From positions 8,777,992-8,841,991 of the forward strand of contig OY821746.1 of NCBI GenBank assembly GCA_963682055.1: a stretch of DNA of 64,000 bases. The letters run 5' to 3'. Positions 1-12,088 of this stretch are shown one piece after another. The DNA comes from Primula veris. Lineage: Eukaryota > Streptophyta > Magnoliopsida > Ericales > Primulaceae. The notes beneath the pieces are model-generated. The model was not told where the DNA came from. It worked only from the letters and a program-made list of their open reading frames with translations, and ran no database searches. Every line of letters starts with the position of its first letter. Within the stretch, counting starts at the first letter, position 1. Both the position numbers and the translations under genes were made by a program.

Positions 1-423
1 TAGGGCAACAACAAATATTCAATTCATGATATGATCAGCTAAATTCCATACAGAAACTAATAAATTGCAACTTAATCACCTAATTACAGCTAGATAAAGC
101 TAGAACCTAATAAAACTCGAGCAATTTTCATCAAAAAAGGCAAATTAAAAAGAGCTAATAAAAATAAAACAAAAAAAAATTTGAAGTAAGAGATATTAAA
201 TTATGATTTTCTAGGTTACACAAAAGTCAAACAGGGCTACGAAAAAAATCCAATTTATGATATGATTAAGCCCAATTCGATACAAAAACTAAGAAATTAC
301 AGGTAATTGGCCCAATAAAAGCTAGAAAAAGCTCTGATTCAATTTTTGATCAATTTCACATAAAACAGGAAGGGAAAAAAGAGCTATATATATAAAAAAA
401 GTTATTTAAAAAAAGAAACAAAC

Positions 424-499
424 ATTTAGGGCGCTTAGAATTGCGCCTGGGAGCAGAAGGATCGGCGGCGGAGCTCGACGGCGCGTTGTTCGTATTCAT
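424..499 (-). CDS. ALIS: ALA-interacting subunit (CDC50/LEM3-like), first exon only
   Basis: Only the first coding exon is in the window. On the minus strand an ATG at 499-497 opens a Ser/Ala-rich leader followed by Arg-Arg-Asn-Ser-Lys-Arg-Pro-Lys. The exon ends one base into the next codon, at a donor GTTTGT (423-418). In the family this leader runs into Lys-Arg-Pro-Lys-Tyr, and the leftover T would begin that Tyr codon. ALIS proteins are two-pass membrane beta subunits of plant P4-ATPase lipid flippases, needed for their ER exit and activity. Positions 1-423 would be intron 1 and the rest of the gene lies left of the window. The short leader is the only evidence, so another protein with a similar N-terminus remains possible. 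Confidence 0.55.
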
Positions 500-513
500 C
501 CGATCCAACACCT

Positions 514-664
514 CTTTATATCTCTCTCTCTATATATATATATATATATTATATGTGTGTATATAAATATGAGCAAATTGAGATTGAGGTGTGATGATTG
601 AGTTAAATGGTTAGGTAATATGGTTTTTCAATTAGGCGGAGCAAGTTAAGAAAAATATTTATTC

Positions 665-703
<39 letters not shown>

Positions 704-755
704 CGTGTATATTTATTTACGTATATATCTATATGATATTTTATTTGTATATGTG

Positions 756-796
<41 letters not shown>

Positions 797-802
797 GTAT
801 AT
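514..802. repeat. Microsatellites upstream of the ALIS-like exon
   Basis: Mixed (CT)n/(AT)n at about 514-550, a pure (CT)n run at about 667-696 and a (ATGTAT)n-like run at about 748-798. They lie just upstream of the minus-strand start at 499, where pyrimidine-rich tracts are common in plant 5' regions. ORFs here (poly-His/Ile, poly-Arg/Glu) are artefacts of the repeats. Confidence 0.85.
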
Positions 803-999
803 TTATCTAGAAGAAGAAAGGTAAGCAGCTCGCGCGTGAGAGGAATAAAACTTTTCTCGAGTTTCCGGTCAAATCCATACAACACGTAATAAATAATACT
901 AATACACACGCTTTTTCTATATCTAAATACCGTTAATAACATCCAAAATCATAATTTAATACATATTCAAAAATTTATTTACAAAACCTTGTTTTTTTT

Positions 1000-2595
1000 T
1001 TTTATGATTCTTTTATAAAAAAATTACATATTTTGTGAATTTATTTATAAAGAGCTACATATGTTGTTAAAAAAATCCAGAAAAATTCAAAAAAATATTT
1101 AAAAATCAAAAATTTTAAAAATATGTATGATCCTGTCTAATCATGTTCAATCTTGTATGTTAATTTTGTTTTATCATGTCCAATCTTATATGTCTAATCA
1201 TGTTTAATATTATCTAATCATGTCTAATCATATCTAATTCTAATACTGTGTACAATTTTTTTGAATTTTTTTTTAATATTTTGTCATTTTTTATGACATA
1301 TGTAGCTAATTTTAAATAAATATATGTATTCAATCGTAAATAAGTACACATAAATGGATTTTTTGTAATTAAGTTGATTGATATGTATTTATTTGTAAAT
1401 CTCCCCAAATAAATTTAGCTACATATCTACAAATATGCAATATTTCAACCTATGTATCAAACTATCTATTAACATAAACTAATACTTTTTCTACTTTTTC
1501 AATAATCTTTTTCTTACACTAACTAATCATCGTATTAAAAAGTAAGGCACATGTCAAACAAATGTGACATACAAAATATACGTATTATGTTTGTGCTAGT
1601 GATAAATAGTTTGTGAAAAATATTGTATTGATTTTGGAGAGTGCATGACTATGGTGATAGGCCAACATGTTATGCATATACTAAGACACAAATAATTAGA
1701 GCATACTTATAACTTGCAACGTGTAAGTGATTTAATATACACGAAAATATATATTGTCCTGAATAGGTTGGGACACGCTTAATTATTATTTTCATATTTT
1801 TTATCATGTGTGTATTATGTTAGTATATGTGCAATTTTTACTTCCACATAGTAATAAGATTTAAACAAATGTTATTAACTTTTGAATTTTTTTCATTTCG
1901 ATATTTTAGGTATATGATTTATACAGTTCAAAATTATGTTGTTTCGTGATGGAGAAATGACAATTGAAGTAGAATGGAATATGGGTATGTAATTAATTAC
2001 AAACATAATGCAAATAATCATAAAAGATTCTTCCCTTTACTATACTGTAAACTCATAGTACTTAATTGTAAAGCTTATTATCTTAGTGAAATAATTAAGT
2101 AAAGTAAAAATTATTTTCACTAAGATAAATCAAGTAAAAATGATTTTCACTAAAAAATTAAGTCAAGCAAAACTAGTCTTAAAGGCTAAGCCCGGGTGGG
2201 TAAAAGTTAACGAGTCAAACGTGCCGGACTTGAACATGATTTTCTGGAGACGAGTTCCATTAGGAGCGGCTCATTGCAGCTATATTACTATGACATTCGG
2301 TTTGTTTATAATTTGGGGTTGTTTTGTAGGGTTCCGATAGGTAAAAGGATATAATAATAGAGTTGAAAAGAACCCGGAGTATTCATTAACTTCAATAAAT
2401 CTAAGTGATTTTGCAAAAAAATATTAAACATTACATTATCTCGATACAAAACTACGGCCGGTTTCATTGGAAATAATAAGCTTGCAATTACTAAAAAAAA
2501 CATTGATGTTGGTTTTTATTAAATGCACAAACAATATAAGAAAAAGTTTTTATTATTCTTCCACAGTAACAATAGTTAGTCTGTGTATCTTTTTA
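1000..2595. other. Gene-free stretch
   Basis: AT-rich with no coding sequence I recognise. At about 1127-1240 a short motif resembling TCTAATCATGT recurs roughly six times at irregular spacing, like a degraded minisatellite. The short ORFs match no family known to me. Confidence 0.6.
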
Positions 2596-3009
2596 GAGCA
2601 TCTACGATAGTGTTGATATCTCTGTTGTTAACTAAAAATGTTAGCTAATAATGCAATTTTGTTTCCCCGTTAGTTGTCTTAAATTGCGTGTTAACTTTAT
2701 AGAGGTTAAAAACATAACAATATTTTTAATTATTATTGTTTGACATGGCAAAAAAGTCTATCCACATACACAATTAACATTTATTTTTTACGTATATCTT
2801 TTATATCTCTACCATACTATCTATTTTCTCCCATATTCATATTACTATATTTTGAATAATTAATTTTTAGTTAAAATAGATAACATTGTTAAAGTTAAAA
2901 TTAATATGAGTGTTTAAGTTAATATATATATGTGTCATTTAATAATTTTTTAAATAACGATGTGTCACTAATTAACAATAAAAAAATTAACAAAATTATT
3001 ATGGATATC
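2596..3009. mobile_element. Putative MITE (GAGCATCT-type ends)
   Basis: The left end reads GAGCATCTACGATAGTG and the right end ATTATTATGGATATCT, which are approximate inverted copies. The interior is AT-rich and has no coding capacity. These ends resemble the GAGCATCTCCAATRGTG class of plant MITEs, often Harbinger-like with a TTA duplication. The flanking TTA is suggestive only, because the surroundings are AT-rich. Confidence 0.4.
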
Positions 3010-4972
3010 TTATATTAATACATAACAATACCTGATAAGATTTGTTACAAATATTCTAGGATTAAATCTCTTAACAGAAGTAATGTCAAGAGATAGACTT
3101 GTGAATAGATCATCAAGTTATCTCTTTAACTGGCTTTGAACGAGTCAATTGCTGGTGAAGTGGAGATGATGTCAGCTTCTACTGACATGGCAGTGGGGCC
3201 ACAGTACACAGTTTTTGATACTAAAAGGTACTATTACTCATCTTGGGACAAGAAGAAAGGCCAATTAAACAGGACAAACAAAGGGAGGAAATACCAAGAT
3301 GTGGCTGCAAAGATTAATCGAGGAGACCATGCCACCATACTAGCCAAAATATAATTGCTGAAGGCCCAAATAAAGGAACCAGTTAACCATTTAAGTTACT
3401 GATTGGTCAGTCATACATTACAGTATCAAAAGATTTTAGCCCAAAATCTGGCTATTATTTGTTTTTCTAAGAGTACGTACCCCTCCTCGTGTATTCATTC
3501 GCCATACATTTATCGGATTCCGCAGACATACACGATTAACAATCTCTAAGAGGACTAAATAAGTTTTCTGTTTCAATCTACCATGGACTTAGCTCAATCA
3601 TCAGGGCGATGCAACGATCACCAGAGCCAGCTGTTGTAGGCTCGCAACACGTCCCTTAAAATCCAAAAATTAGACAGAAAGTGCACAACAAACAAAAAAT
3701 TATAATTTCCACCACTGACTCGACATCTTTACCATCACTGGAGTGTGCCGACCGTTGTTGCTGCACTTTACCAATGATTGGAAATTCCTCGAGCAAAAAG
3801 ATTTCGTAAAATGTAGCTCATTAGAGTTGGTGGTTCGCAAAGGTAAATAATCAGTTGAACTAATCAATCAGAGATAAGCGAGTACAACAGTTTATATTGC
3901 TTCCACTGTAGTTACAACATTGTAAAATTCTATATTTTCTGAAGCAAAAGATATTTGCTAGGTACGGCCATATTAGAATCGAGGTATTTTCTATTGACAA
4001 AACATATTCACTCTTCATTTTTATTTTCTTTGTATCAACGTCTTAATCCTATGCTGTTCAGATTGTTCAGTTTAGTGTAAGATTTTATAAAAGTCAGAAA
4101 AATATCAGTAAGAATTTGTTAATGAAAGTTGAATAACATCAGTTACCTCACATGAATCGCTTGTAAGCTTCATTTCCTTACAAACAATAGAGGGAAATAG
4201 CAGTAATATTAGGAAACGGAAGAAAATTGAATTTTGTCGAATCTAATCGAAAATGCAGTACTCAATTTAAAGGGATCAACAGATCCTCTTTTTGCAAAAC
4301 TATCACAGAGAGAGCGCTAATTGATGATGCATTCTAGTTCATTTATAAACTTGGCATGTTTTTTCAAATTCATGAGTCACAGAGAGAACACTTACCACAA
4401 ATGATAACAAATATTAGCAAGGAAATCACCTTTCAGATGAGCTTAAATTAGCTGTCACGAATAAAACCGCTTCGTACGTTATCATTTTTCTTACATGTCT
4501 ATTGCTTCCACAGTAGTTACATCTATGATGTAGTTTTGGAAAAATATCATTTCTATTCACTGTATCGAAAGACATAAAGGGTCAGAAACAAGCTAGTGAT
4601 AACAAACGAAATATCTCGAGCGCTTATTCATATACCTACTTCAATTCATCAATAATAATAATGAAAATTTGTGATGGCAGATTCTAAACGTTATTAATCG
4701 GTTGGAAACACTCATCACTCATGGCAGGGTATACAGAATCCAGTAATAAACACCTAACTTCACCAATAGAAAAGAAAAATAACAATTTATACATGTCAAC
4801 CTAACCAATCACAAAAAGGGTACATATTCAAATTGTTTTACCAAATCGAAGAAGAAAATATTACATGATACACCATATACCTTGACCGAGTTAGTGAATT
4901 TTTGTAGCTTAGCAGTAACAAAATAATTATCATATGATAATGTACACGCCCTTTCCTCTTCCTAATGAACTT
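3010..4972. other. Intergenic stretch, no recognised gene
   Basis: The GC-richest part is about 3136-3354. It holds an open frame of about 72 codons (starting at a TTG) rich in Lys, Asp and Tyr that I cannot assign; it may be a gene or transposon relic. The remainder looks like ordinary intergenic DNA plus the 3' flank of the DUF620 gene. Confidence 0.5.
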
Positions 4973-7900
4973 TTAGGTTGGAGAAGTAAGGGGTGAATCG
5001 AATATGTCCGCAGGAGGGATAAACGAGTCCATAGACAATCCCTTCACATTAAAAACCACGTCATCGATTCTCCACATCTCTTCTAACCGGGTCCGGCTAT
5101 GTTCCACAGACCCCTCAGCAAAACGAAACACAGTGGCGATAGTTCGACCTTGATGAGCTATCAATACCCCTTCAACATCCCTATAATCCTCAATACTACT
5201 CCCAATAGTTGTTTCCCAATAAACAACGGTTTCATCATTATTGTTTATATTTTTACGGCTATTGTTTTTGCTGTTGGGTAATACATGGACTCGAGTAAGA
5301 TGAGAATCTTCCATGTAAACGAGTAGTCCACTTTTTTGGCTAAAATATCCGTAAAGGACATGTCTTAGTACTTCAGCAGGGCCTTCGTTTCTTTCGATCA
5401 CATCTTCACGGTCCGCTGATACTTTTAGGACGAAGCAGTCTTCGTCGCCTATTTGTTTCTCTCCTAAGCATTGGGCTTTTGCAAAGAGGCTTGCCGTGCT
5501 CTTCGGATCTAGTCCCTGATTTAAAAAATAACTATGTTATTGAAGTAAAAAATATTGCATATACTTCACACAGCAGTTTTAAACATGATCATTGCGACTC
5601 AATACTTCCCAAACGTAGAATTTGCCTATATGTCAAGCTTACTGGGAAAACAAAGTAAAGTTAGGAAATTCTTAGAAATTTTGCTTTTATAATTTCAATG
5701 GATGGTTGTTTCATGCATCCATTTTTTGTTTCTTTTCTTGCTTAATTGCATTTCTTAGGTCGGCCGTTGGTTTGTCAATCGTTGTTACCAAACTTTCAAT
5801 CTGGTTGAATATTGTAGATATAGTCAAATCGAAGTTAAATTACAAATTTGTAGAGAAAATGTACAATTTGAATATAAAAGTTACATAACGGTAGAATTAT
5901 ACTACTACAATAAAGTACAAAGTGCATGGAGGAATATATATCTTACAGTAACATCCGCAGTACTATTATACTAGTAGTTCTTTTCCCAAAAGAAAATCTA
6001 ATTCCAGCACCCAATATATATACAGATCTAGATTCTAGGGGGTGTTTAACAGTTTTAAGGGAATATTTGAGAAAAAGAAAAAGGGAAAAGTGAAAGTGTG
6101 GGTAAATGTGACAATTTTAAGGTGCACATAGCATAGGCGCTAAAAATCAAGCAAATGCGGCGATCCCAAGAAGGTGATCACAAATGACACCTTAAAGTTG
6201 AATTATATATAACGTGACAGACCATGTACTATATGCAATATGCATGCTTTTTCTTTTTTGTATCTGACTAGTACCAATCCAAGAGAATGTGGTTGTGCTT
6301 GAGAAAGTAGGGGACAATTGCTTTTTTCTTTATCAGGTGTATTTATTTTATCATAATGAAAAACTAGTGGTTCTGATAATTTGAATTCAAGATACAACAT
6401 GTTACACAGTTTTTTTTTTCTTTCTGTTTTCATTTAGTTGAACACAAATGTGATGACTGTGATATGCTAATTATCTTAATATTTTGCTTGCCCTACTGAA
6501 TAAAATGAGAGGAATATCTAGTTATCTATCCAGCTAAGAATAATTAGGAGGAGGCCCATGTACAATGTATGAGAGCCAATTATTTGATGCAAAAAAAAAA
6601 TACAAATGCAAAGTGATTACAGAAGTCAGAAGTAATGTTACTTAACATGTCGGATACTTTAGACGAAATTTTATTTTTCTAAAAAAAGACAGATAGATAT
6701 TGCATAAAATTAGACATAGGGCAACTAATCTTGGCGTCTTGGTGCAGTTTTTAACAAGTTCACTTATTAGAAACTCAGTATCACTTTTTTCTCTAGGTAG
6801 AGACTATCGGAGGGTCACGACACCCCCATAATTCCGATAAATGTGATTTTTAAAATTTTAATTTGACCATGTTTACTCACTAAAATATTTAAAGAAAAGA
6901 ATAATTTCACTTAATATATTATTATTCATGTAATTAAGGCACCCAATGAACCATTTCTGACTTTAGGCAAGTACTACTATTTAAGAAGCTGCAAACAAAT
7001 AAGCGCGCGTCTAGATAATTACTCATTTCTCACATATTTTGTGAAACTAACTTTAGTAATTTAAAAGGGATTCAATTAAAACAAAACATTCATTACTTTA
7101 AGTTTAAATAACAGCAAGATATGCAAGTACCTGAATGATACGTCGCAAGGGTCGTTGCGGCCCTTTGGCGGCATGAGTCCCTAGCCATGGTGTATGCCGC
7201 CATACTATCTTTCCATCACTGCCAGCAATAACTTTGTGGGCCCCAGCGGACGACATTGTTCCCAGTGCCAGCTCTAGAGACCACATCCCAGGGTTCATTT
7301 GCCACATTACAAAGCAACCGCTCTCACCGCTCGACCTTTTGTTGTTCTTTGCTGATGGCGAAGATGATGATGAGGATGAAGACGAAGATGGCGACGATGG
7401 GGGTGGAACAATCTCCGTGTCGCAACAAACCATTTTCACTGTACCTGTCGCGTACATGTTCTTTATGGGAATCGTGTTGTGTTTTTGTCGTTTTAAACAA
7501 CCGGTTGAGGCTAAATATTGTTGGATTATGTAATGCGCCATTGAACTCTCCTATAAAAATTAACACAATTAAAATGTATGTCTTTGTTTTCTTCAACTTG
7601 AAACTACCTTTCTAGAAAAAAAAACTTGACTGCATGCAAAAAATTACTCCTGTAGACAACAACAAAATTATGGTGTTTAGAGAAAGACCCAAAAGTTTTT
7701 CGCAATTTAATTAGTTCTTATATAATTTATCTTTTTGCCTATACTTTCGATAAATGCTGCCAAGTGTACCACAGTGCTAGCATGTGACAATTTGTAGACT
7801 CATGAAATTAACCTTCAATTATATATACACTGCCAAGTCAGACATAACAGGCCCTTTCCTTGACCGATTCTTGCATCTGTAAAATGATTTGCATACTAAC

Positions 7901-8999
7901 CTTATTTGCTTTAAGATACGAGGATATCCCTATTAAGTACAACTATAATCAACAATGCATGATTAATCTGTAAACGTGATCATAGCAATTGCCTCATGTG
8001 GTACTTATTTTATAAATAAATTATAGCAATTGCTTTATGTGGATCAACTTCTTGGGATCGCCGTATTTGCGTGATCATAACAATTTCCTTGTTCGCAACA
8101 TAATGGATAAAAGAAAATTAGACTAATTTATTTACGAATCGGTCAAGTGAACAAGGAAATCTAGAAAACGTGATCAAATCTATTACTACTCAATTTTTTT
8201 AGACTTCAAGGATTTAGTCGATCCCAATCTTCATCAGAGTTATAAGAATTATTAGTATTGCACCTAAAAATGATACTTCATGTATTAAAAAAGAATAGTG
8301 ATCCTTAGACTACTTTAAACAATAACCAAAGTTGCCAATTTTGTTAACAAAGAGGTGAAAATGCCTGAGGGTAAACTAAGCGGAGACTATATACCTTTCA
8401 AAAAAAAAAAAAACACTAAGCGGAGACTATCAAGGGTCACGGCATCTCTCTCAACCTAAAAATTGTATTATATATATATATATATATATTTTTTAACATA
8501 TGCATTTATTATTATATTTTGTTGAAATTAATAATTTAGCACCAAATATTTTTATCACCTATACTCTCTTGCTTCCCCTTTGGGAATGGCGACTTGGAAA
8601 AAAGGAAACCTGGAGATTTACTTATAAAGATAGAGAAAATTAATGAGAAGCGCGAAAACATATACTCACAATCGGAATATCTTTGGTGATACAAGGATGG
8701 TGATCACCGCTAATAGTGTCCAACAAGTTAATAGGAATAGGAGCCAAAGGACACCCTAAAACGCCAAGCAAAAGCCTCAAATCCTGTCGTTTAGCGACAC
8801 TCATAAACTGAGCTTCCCCCGCTATAACTTCATCTCTTCCCGGAGAACTATTCCGCTGCAAACGGAACCACTCTCGTATAACGTCCCAGGAGCCTTCTTT
8901 CTTCACACCTTCCTCTCTCATACCAAGATCTGGACCTTCCATTAGTGGTGTTAGTGGTTCTACACTATACCTTTGTTTCCTTCTTCCTCTTGAACCCAT
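4973..8999 (-). CDS. DUF620 family protein (430 aa, three exons)
   Basis: Minus-strand join 8999-8670, 7550-7131, 5515-4973: 431 codons including TAA, all introns phase 0, with donors GTGAGT and GTACTT and AG acceptors. Exon 1 carries Leu-Thr-Pro-Leu-Met-Glu-Gly-Pro and DLRLLLGVLGCPLAPIP. Exon 2 carries AHYIIQQYLASTGCL, SGCFVMWQMNPGMWSLEL and GTHAAKGPQRPLRRIIQ. Exon 3 carries GLDPKSTASLFAKAQCLG, GYFSQKSGLLVYMEDSHL and LSMDSFIPPADIF. These blocks are the hallmark of the plant DUF620 family, whose biochemical role is not established (some databases label it lipase-like). Length fits the family. A Ser-rich run (about residues 160-175) interrupts an otherwise conserved exon 2. Family assignment is firm; function is unknown. 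Confidence 0.93.
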
Positions 9000-9062
9000 T
9001 GTTCACTTTTTTTTTTTATAATTTTGGTGTTTGTAATTAGTAGGGAAAGATGGAGCCTTGTG

Positions 9063-9073
9063 TGATATAAAGA
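9063..9073 (-). promoter_or_regulatory. Candidate TATA box of the DUF620 gene
   Basis: The minus strand reads CTTTATATCAC about 65 bases upstream of the ATG at 8999. Composition and distance are plausible for a plant TATA element. It is inferred from sequence alone, and such motifs are frequent in AT-rich DNA. Confidence 0.3.
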
Positions 9074-9189
9074 GGAGAAGGTTGCTTTGTAGGAAAAGAC
9101 AAAAGCGACAGTCCATCTGCCCAACGGCAGTCTCATTTTCAGTACACAGTATATTTCTTTTATTTTATTTGATTCTTTGTCATTTATAA

Positions 9190-9618
9190 AATTATATACA
9201 ATTTTAACCGACTTATAATATGTATCAAAATTGTCGAAATGGAAATTTTTAAAACTAAATTATATAATTTAATATTTGAACTAAATGATTAACTTTTGAA
9301 AATTTTCATTTCGACAATTTTGATACGCAATTTTGATATAAGTTATTGACCGATCAAAATTGCATGTATTTTCGTAATATACTCCCTCCGTTCCCATTTA
9401 ATTGTCCACTACGAAACTACGTGTAATTTTGACCGGTTTATAACTTGTATCAAAATTATCGAAATGATTTTTTTTTAAAATCTAATCATAAAATTTAACA
9501 TTTGAACTATATGATCAACTTTTGAAAATTTTCATTTCGAAAATTTTGATACAAGTTATTAGTCAGTCAAAATTACACGTAGTTTTGTAATGAACAATTA
9601 AATAGAAACGAAGATAGT
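9190..9618. repeat. Two adjacent Stowaway-like palindromic MITE copies
   Basis: Copy at 9382-9618 starts CTCCCTCCGTTCCCATTTAA beside a TA and ends with a diverged inverted version next to TA. Internal arms (around ATCAAAATT-TCGAAAT and its complement) form a long hairpin. A truncated second copy with the same arms lies directly to the left, 9190-9375. The CTCCCTCCGTTCC end with TA duplication is typical of Stowaway (Tc1/mariner-type) MITEs. Relatives lie at 11.84, 16.85, 20.24 and 59.46 kb. Confidence 0.75.
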
Positions 9619-10446
9619 ATAATTAATTGCAAACAGATGGGAGTACTGCATCCTAATAAGACAGTGTTAGTTTTAATTGCATAATAATATTGTACCATCT
9701 TTTGTGATTAGAATAAATTGGATGAATTATACTAAATAGTCCTCATAGCAAGCTATATAGTTAAAATTACAACAAATCTAGTCTAGAATTAGAAGAAAAA
9801 AAACGTTCACTTTGGTTTTGTCTCTTTCTTTCAAGTAGTAGTGAAACTGGGATATCCGTACTCGGGCTGAGTTTCATGTTTTTTTTGTTATCACATGGGC
9901 TAGTGTAACTTATTTATTTTTTCTTTTCTAAACTAGTGGAAATGAGTAATATGGGGTGATGGAGACTCTTTCAACTTTCATCATTTACTTTCATATTTTA
10001 TAATTAATTGAAAACGCATCACGAGCGGTCCTGAGATTTTAAGTCCCATGAAAAAGAAAAAAAACGGTGTTCAAATTTTCATTGTTCCCATTTTACTTTA
10101 CCTTTATCTAAAATTATGTGATATACATGTTTTTAACCAATTTTTGTAATCGTACTTTCCAAAAATATTAATGGCATAAAGGATTGTGCCCTTTCACCCG
10201 TGTACGTGATTCACAATTTTTTATTAGCAGATATTTATGTGTATAACCTATTTAAAATAACATATAATTTTTTAGATTTTTATGTGTTGTTCGTTATCGT
10301 GAGGCCTCATACCGTCGCATCTACTACCCTTGGCCACTCTTTGCACTATTTTTAGTTATATCTCATAATAATATGATTAGTTAGAAGACTTGTTCACGTA
10401 AATAGATATTTACAAAGAAATAACTTCCCTCTATCTTGAAGATCAA
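9619..10446. other. Gene-free stretch
   Basis: AT-rich sequence with no open frame I recognise and no structured repeat that I could see. Confidence 0.6.
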
Positions 10447-10887
10447 GTGCATATTTGACATCAATTTTTTTTGTTAGCTTTTTTATCTTTTTGTTTTTAA
10501 AAAATCATATGCGTTTGGTATCGCTGATTTTTTTAGCTTTTAAAAATCTAGATTTTGGAGAAATATAACTAGAAAATTTAAAAACAAAGAAACACACATT
10601 TTGGAGATTTTGATAGCTTATTCGCCATAATTTTTAAATTTTAAATGAATATTAATCATATATCAACTAAAATTTTATTTTTATATTTGACATGCTAGTT
10701 GTTCAGTTTTTGATAAGATAGTGTGAAATTTATCAAAAAAAATGTCAAAAATCAATATGTTCAAAGTTAATTTTTTTAAATTTTTGCCAAATACTTATTA
10801 CATGTTTTTGAAAGCAAGCCTTTTTTTTTACTGATTTTTAAAAACAATTTTTTGACCGAAAAAGATGATGTCAAACGGACATTAAAC
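10447..10887. mobile_element. Putative MITE with TTTGACATCA ends
   Basis: The left end contains GTGCATATTTGACATCA and the right end GATGATGTCAAACGGACATT, which are approximate inverted copies about 440 bp apart. The interior is T/A-rich with inverted arms and is non-coding. No target duplication could be fixed, so the superfamily is left open. Confidence 0.45.
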
Positions 10888-10984
10888 ATACTCCTTTATG
10901 CCATACTTTCAAAGCTTTTGGACCGTTATTGATACAGCTAAAAGTATATGGTCCAAAAAAAATTGCAAAACTTATACCTTTAAT

Positions 10985-11741
10985 TAGGGGTGGGTTACCC
11001 GACCCGTAAATGTTCAACCCGTACCCCGACCCGATTACTTTTGAAATTGGAAAAAAAATCCCGATATTGACCCGACAAAAGTCGGGACCTGACTTTTTTC
11101 GGACCCGAATTTTCGGGATCCCGTAGGGTCGGGATATGTTTATCCCGAATCTCCTAATATATTTTTTTTATTTTACGACGACGTTATTTTTTATTAACAA
11201 TTTTTATTTGAGAAGTCTAAAAATGTTATTAACACGAAATATAATTCTAGTTTAAAAATAATATTCCTAATAAATGAAAAAAGAAATTAATACTTTTATT
11301 CACACAAGCAACAATATCATTATAATTTTTATAATCGAAAAATAATAATCGTTTATCTTTCTTGAAAATAACAATATAATTTTTTAATTTAAGTATATTG
11401 TTTATTTCAATAGTTTCATATATTCAAAACTATAAATTTATATTATACTTATATAATTATAACTAAAATATAAAACAAAAATGATTGTACCTTATATTGT
11501 AGAGTGTTTACATTGTATGTTAGAGGAACAAGTTTAATATAATTATAATTTAGATTTTTATATAAAATATAAATTAATTAAAAATTCGGGTCGGGTCACC
11601 ATGCGAAATCAAAATTGTCACCCAATCCGGATCTCGAAGTTTGTCGGATTGGAACAAAATTCGACATTTTCGGATCGGAACTATTATCGAATCAGAAAAT
11701 TTCGATTCGAATGCAGAATTTCAGGAATTTTACCAGCCCTA
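10985..11741. mobile_element. Non-autonomous hAT-type element
   Basis: Ends are TAGGGGTGGG and CCAGCCCTA. Flanking 8-mers CCTTTAAT (10977-10984) and CCATTAAT (11742-11749) match at 7 of 8 positions, as expected for an hAT target duplication. Subterminal repeats of ACCCGACCC / GGGTCGGG occur at both ends. The open frame at 11601-11810 falls in the right subterminal region and is not a gene. It belongs to the same general class as the element at 23483-24372. Confidence 0.7.
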
Positions 11742-11839
11742 CCATTAATAGTTAATGGATTACTAACTCGCATGTTCCTCACTTATTCTCCTTTATTCTC
11801 TTTTCTTTAAAGACCCTACCCCTGATCTTTGTCTATCTA

Positions 11840-12088
11840 CCTTCCCCGTCTCATAATATAACTTATATACGAAACCACACGTAATTTTAAACGATAAATA
11901 ACTTATATTAAAATTCTATCATATACAATTTACATGTTCTATCATATACTTCAACATTTGAATTGTGTAGAAAAAAATTAAAATATTTCGTTTAAACAAT
12001 TTACATGTTCAAAACCGGTCAAAGTTACATGTGGTTTCACATATGACTTATAAACCACATATGACTTATAAATTGGGACGGATGCGGT
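11840..12088. repeat. Stowaway-like palindromic MITE copy (diverged)
   Basis: Left end resembles CTTCCCCGTCTCATAATATA and the right end ATTGGGACGGATGCGG, with the family's arms (GAAACCACACGTAATTTTAA and the complement near 12020-12045) inside. Diverged relative of the copy at 9382. Confidence 0.55.

Noticed and set aside
646..942. 98-codon minus-strand frame with His/Ile and Arg/Glu runs
   Set aside because: Spans two microsatellites; no family features.
1127..1240. Possible CRISPR-like or regulatory array of TCTAATCATGT motifs
   Set aside because: Irregular spacing, imperfect units and a plant nuclear context; best seen as a degraded minisatellite.
7234..7615. Plus-strand frames of 99 and 119 codons over DUF620 exon 2
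   Set aside because: Shadow of the Ser-rich coding stretch on the other strand, continuing into the intron.
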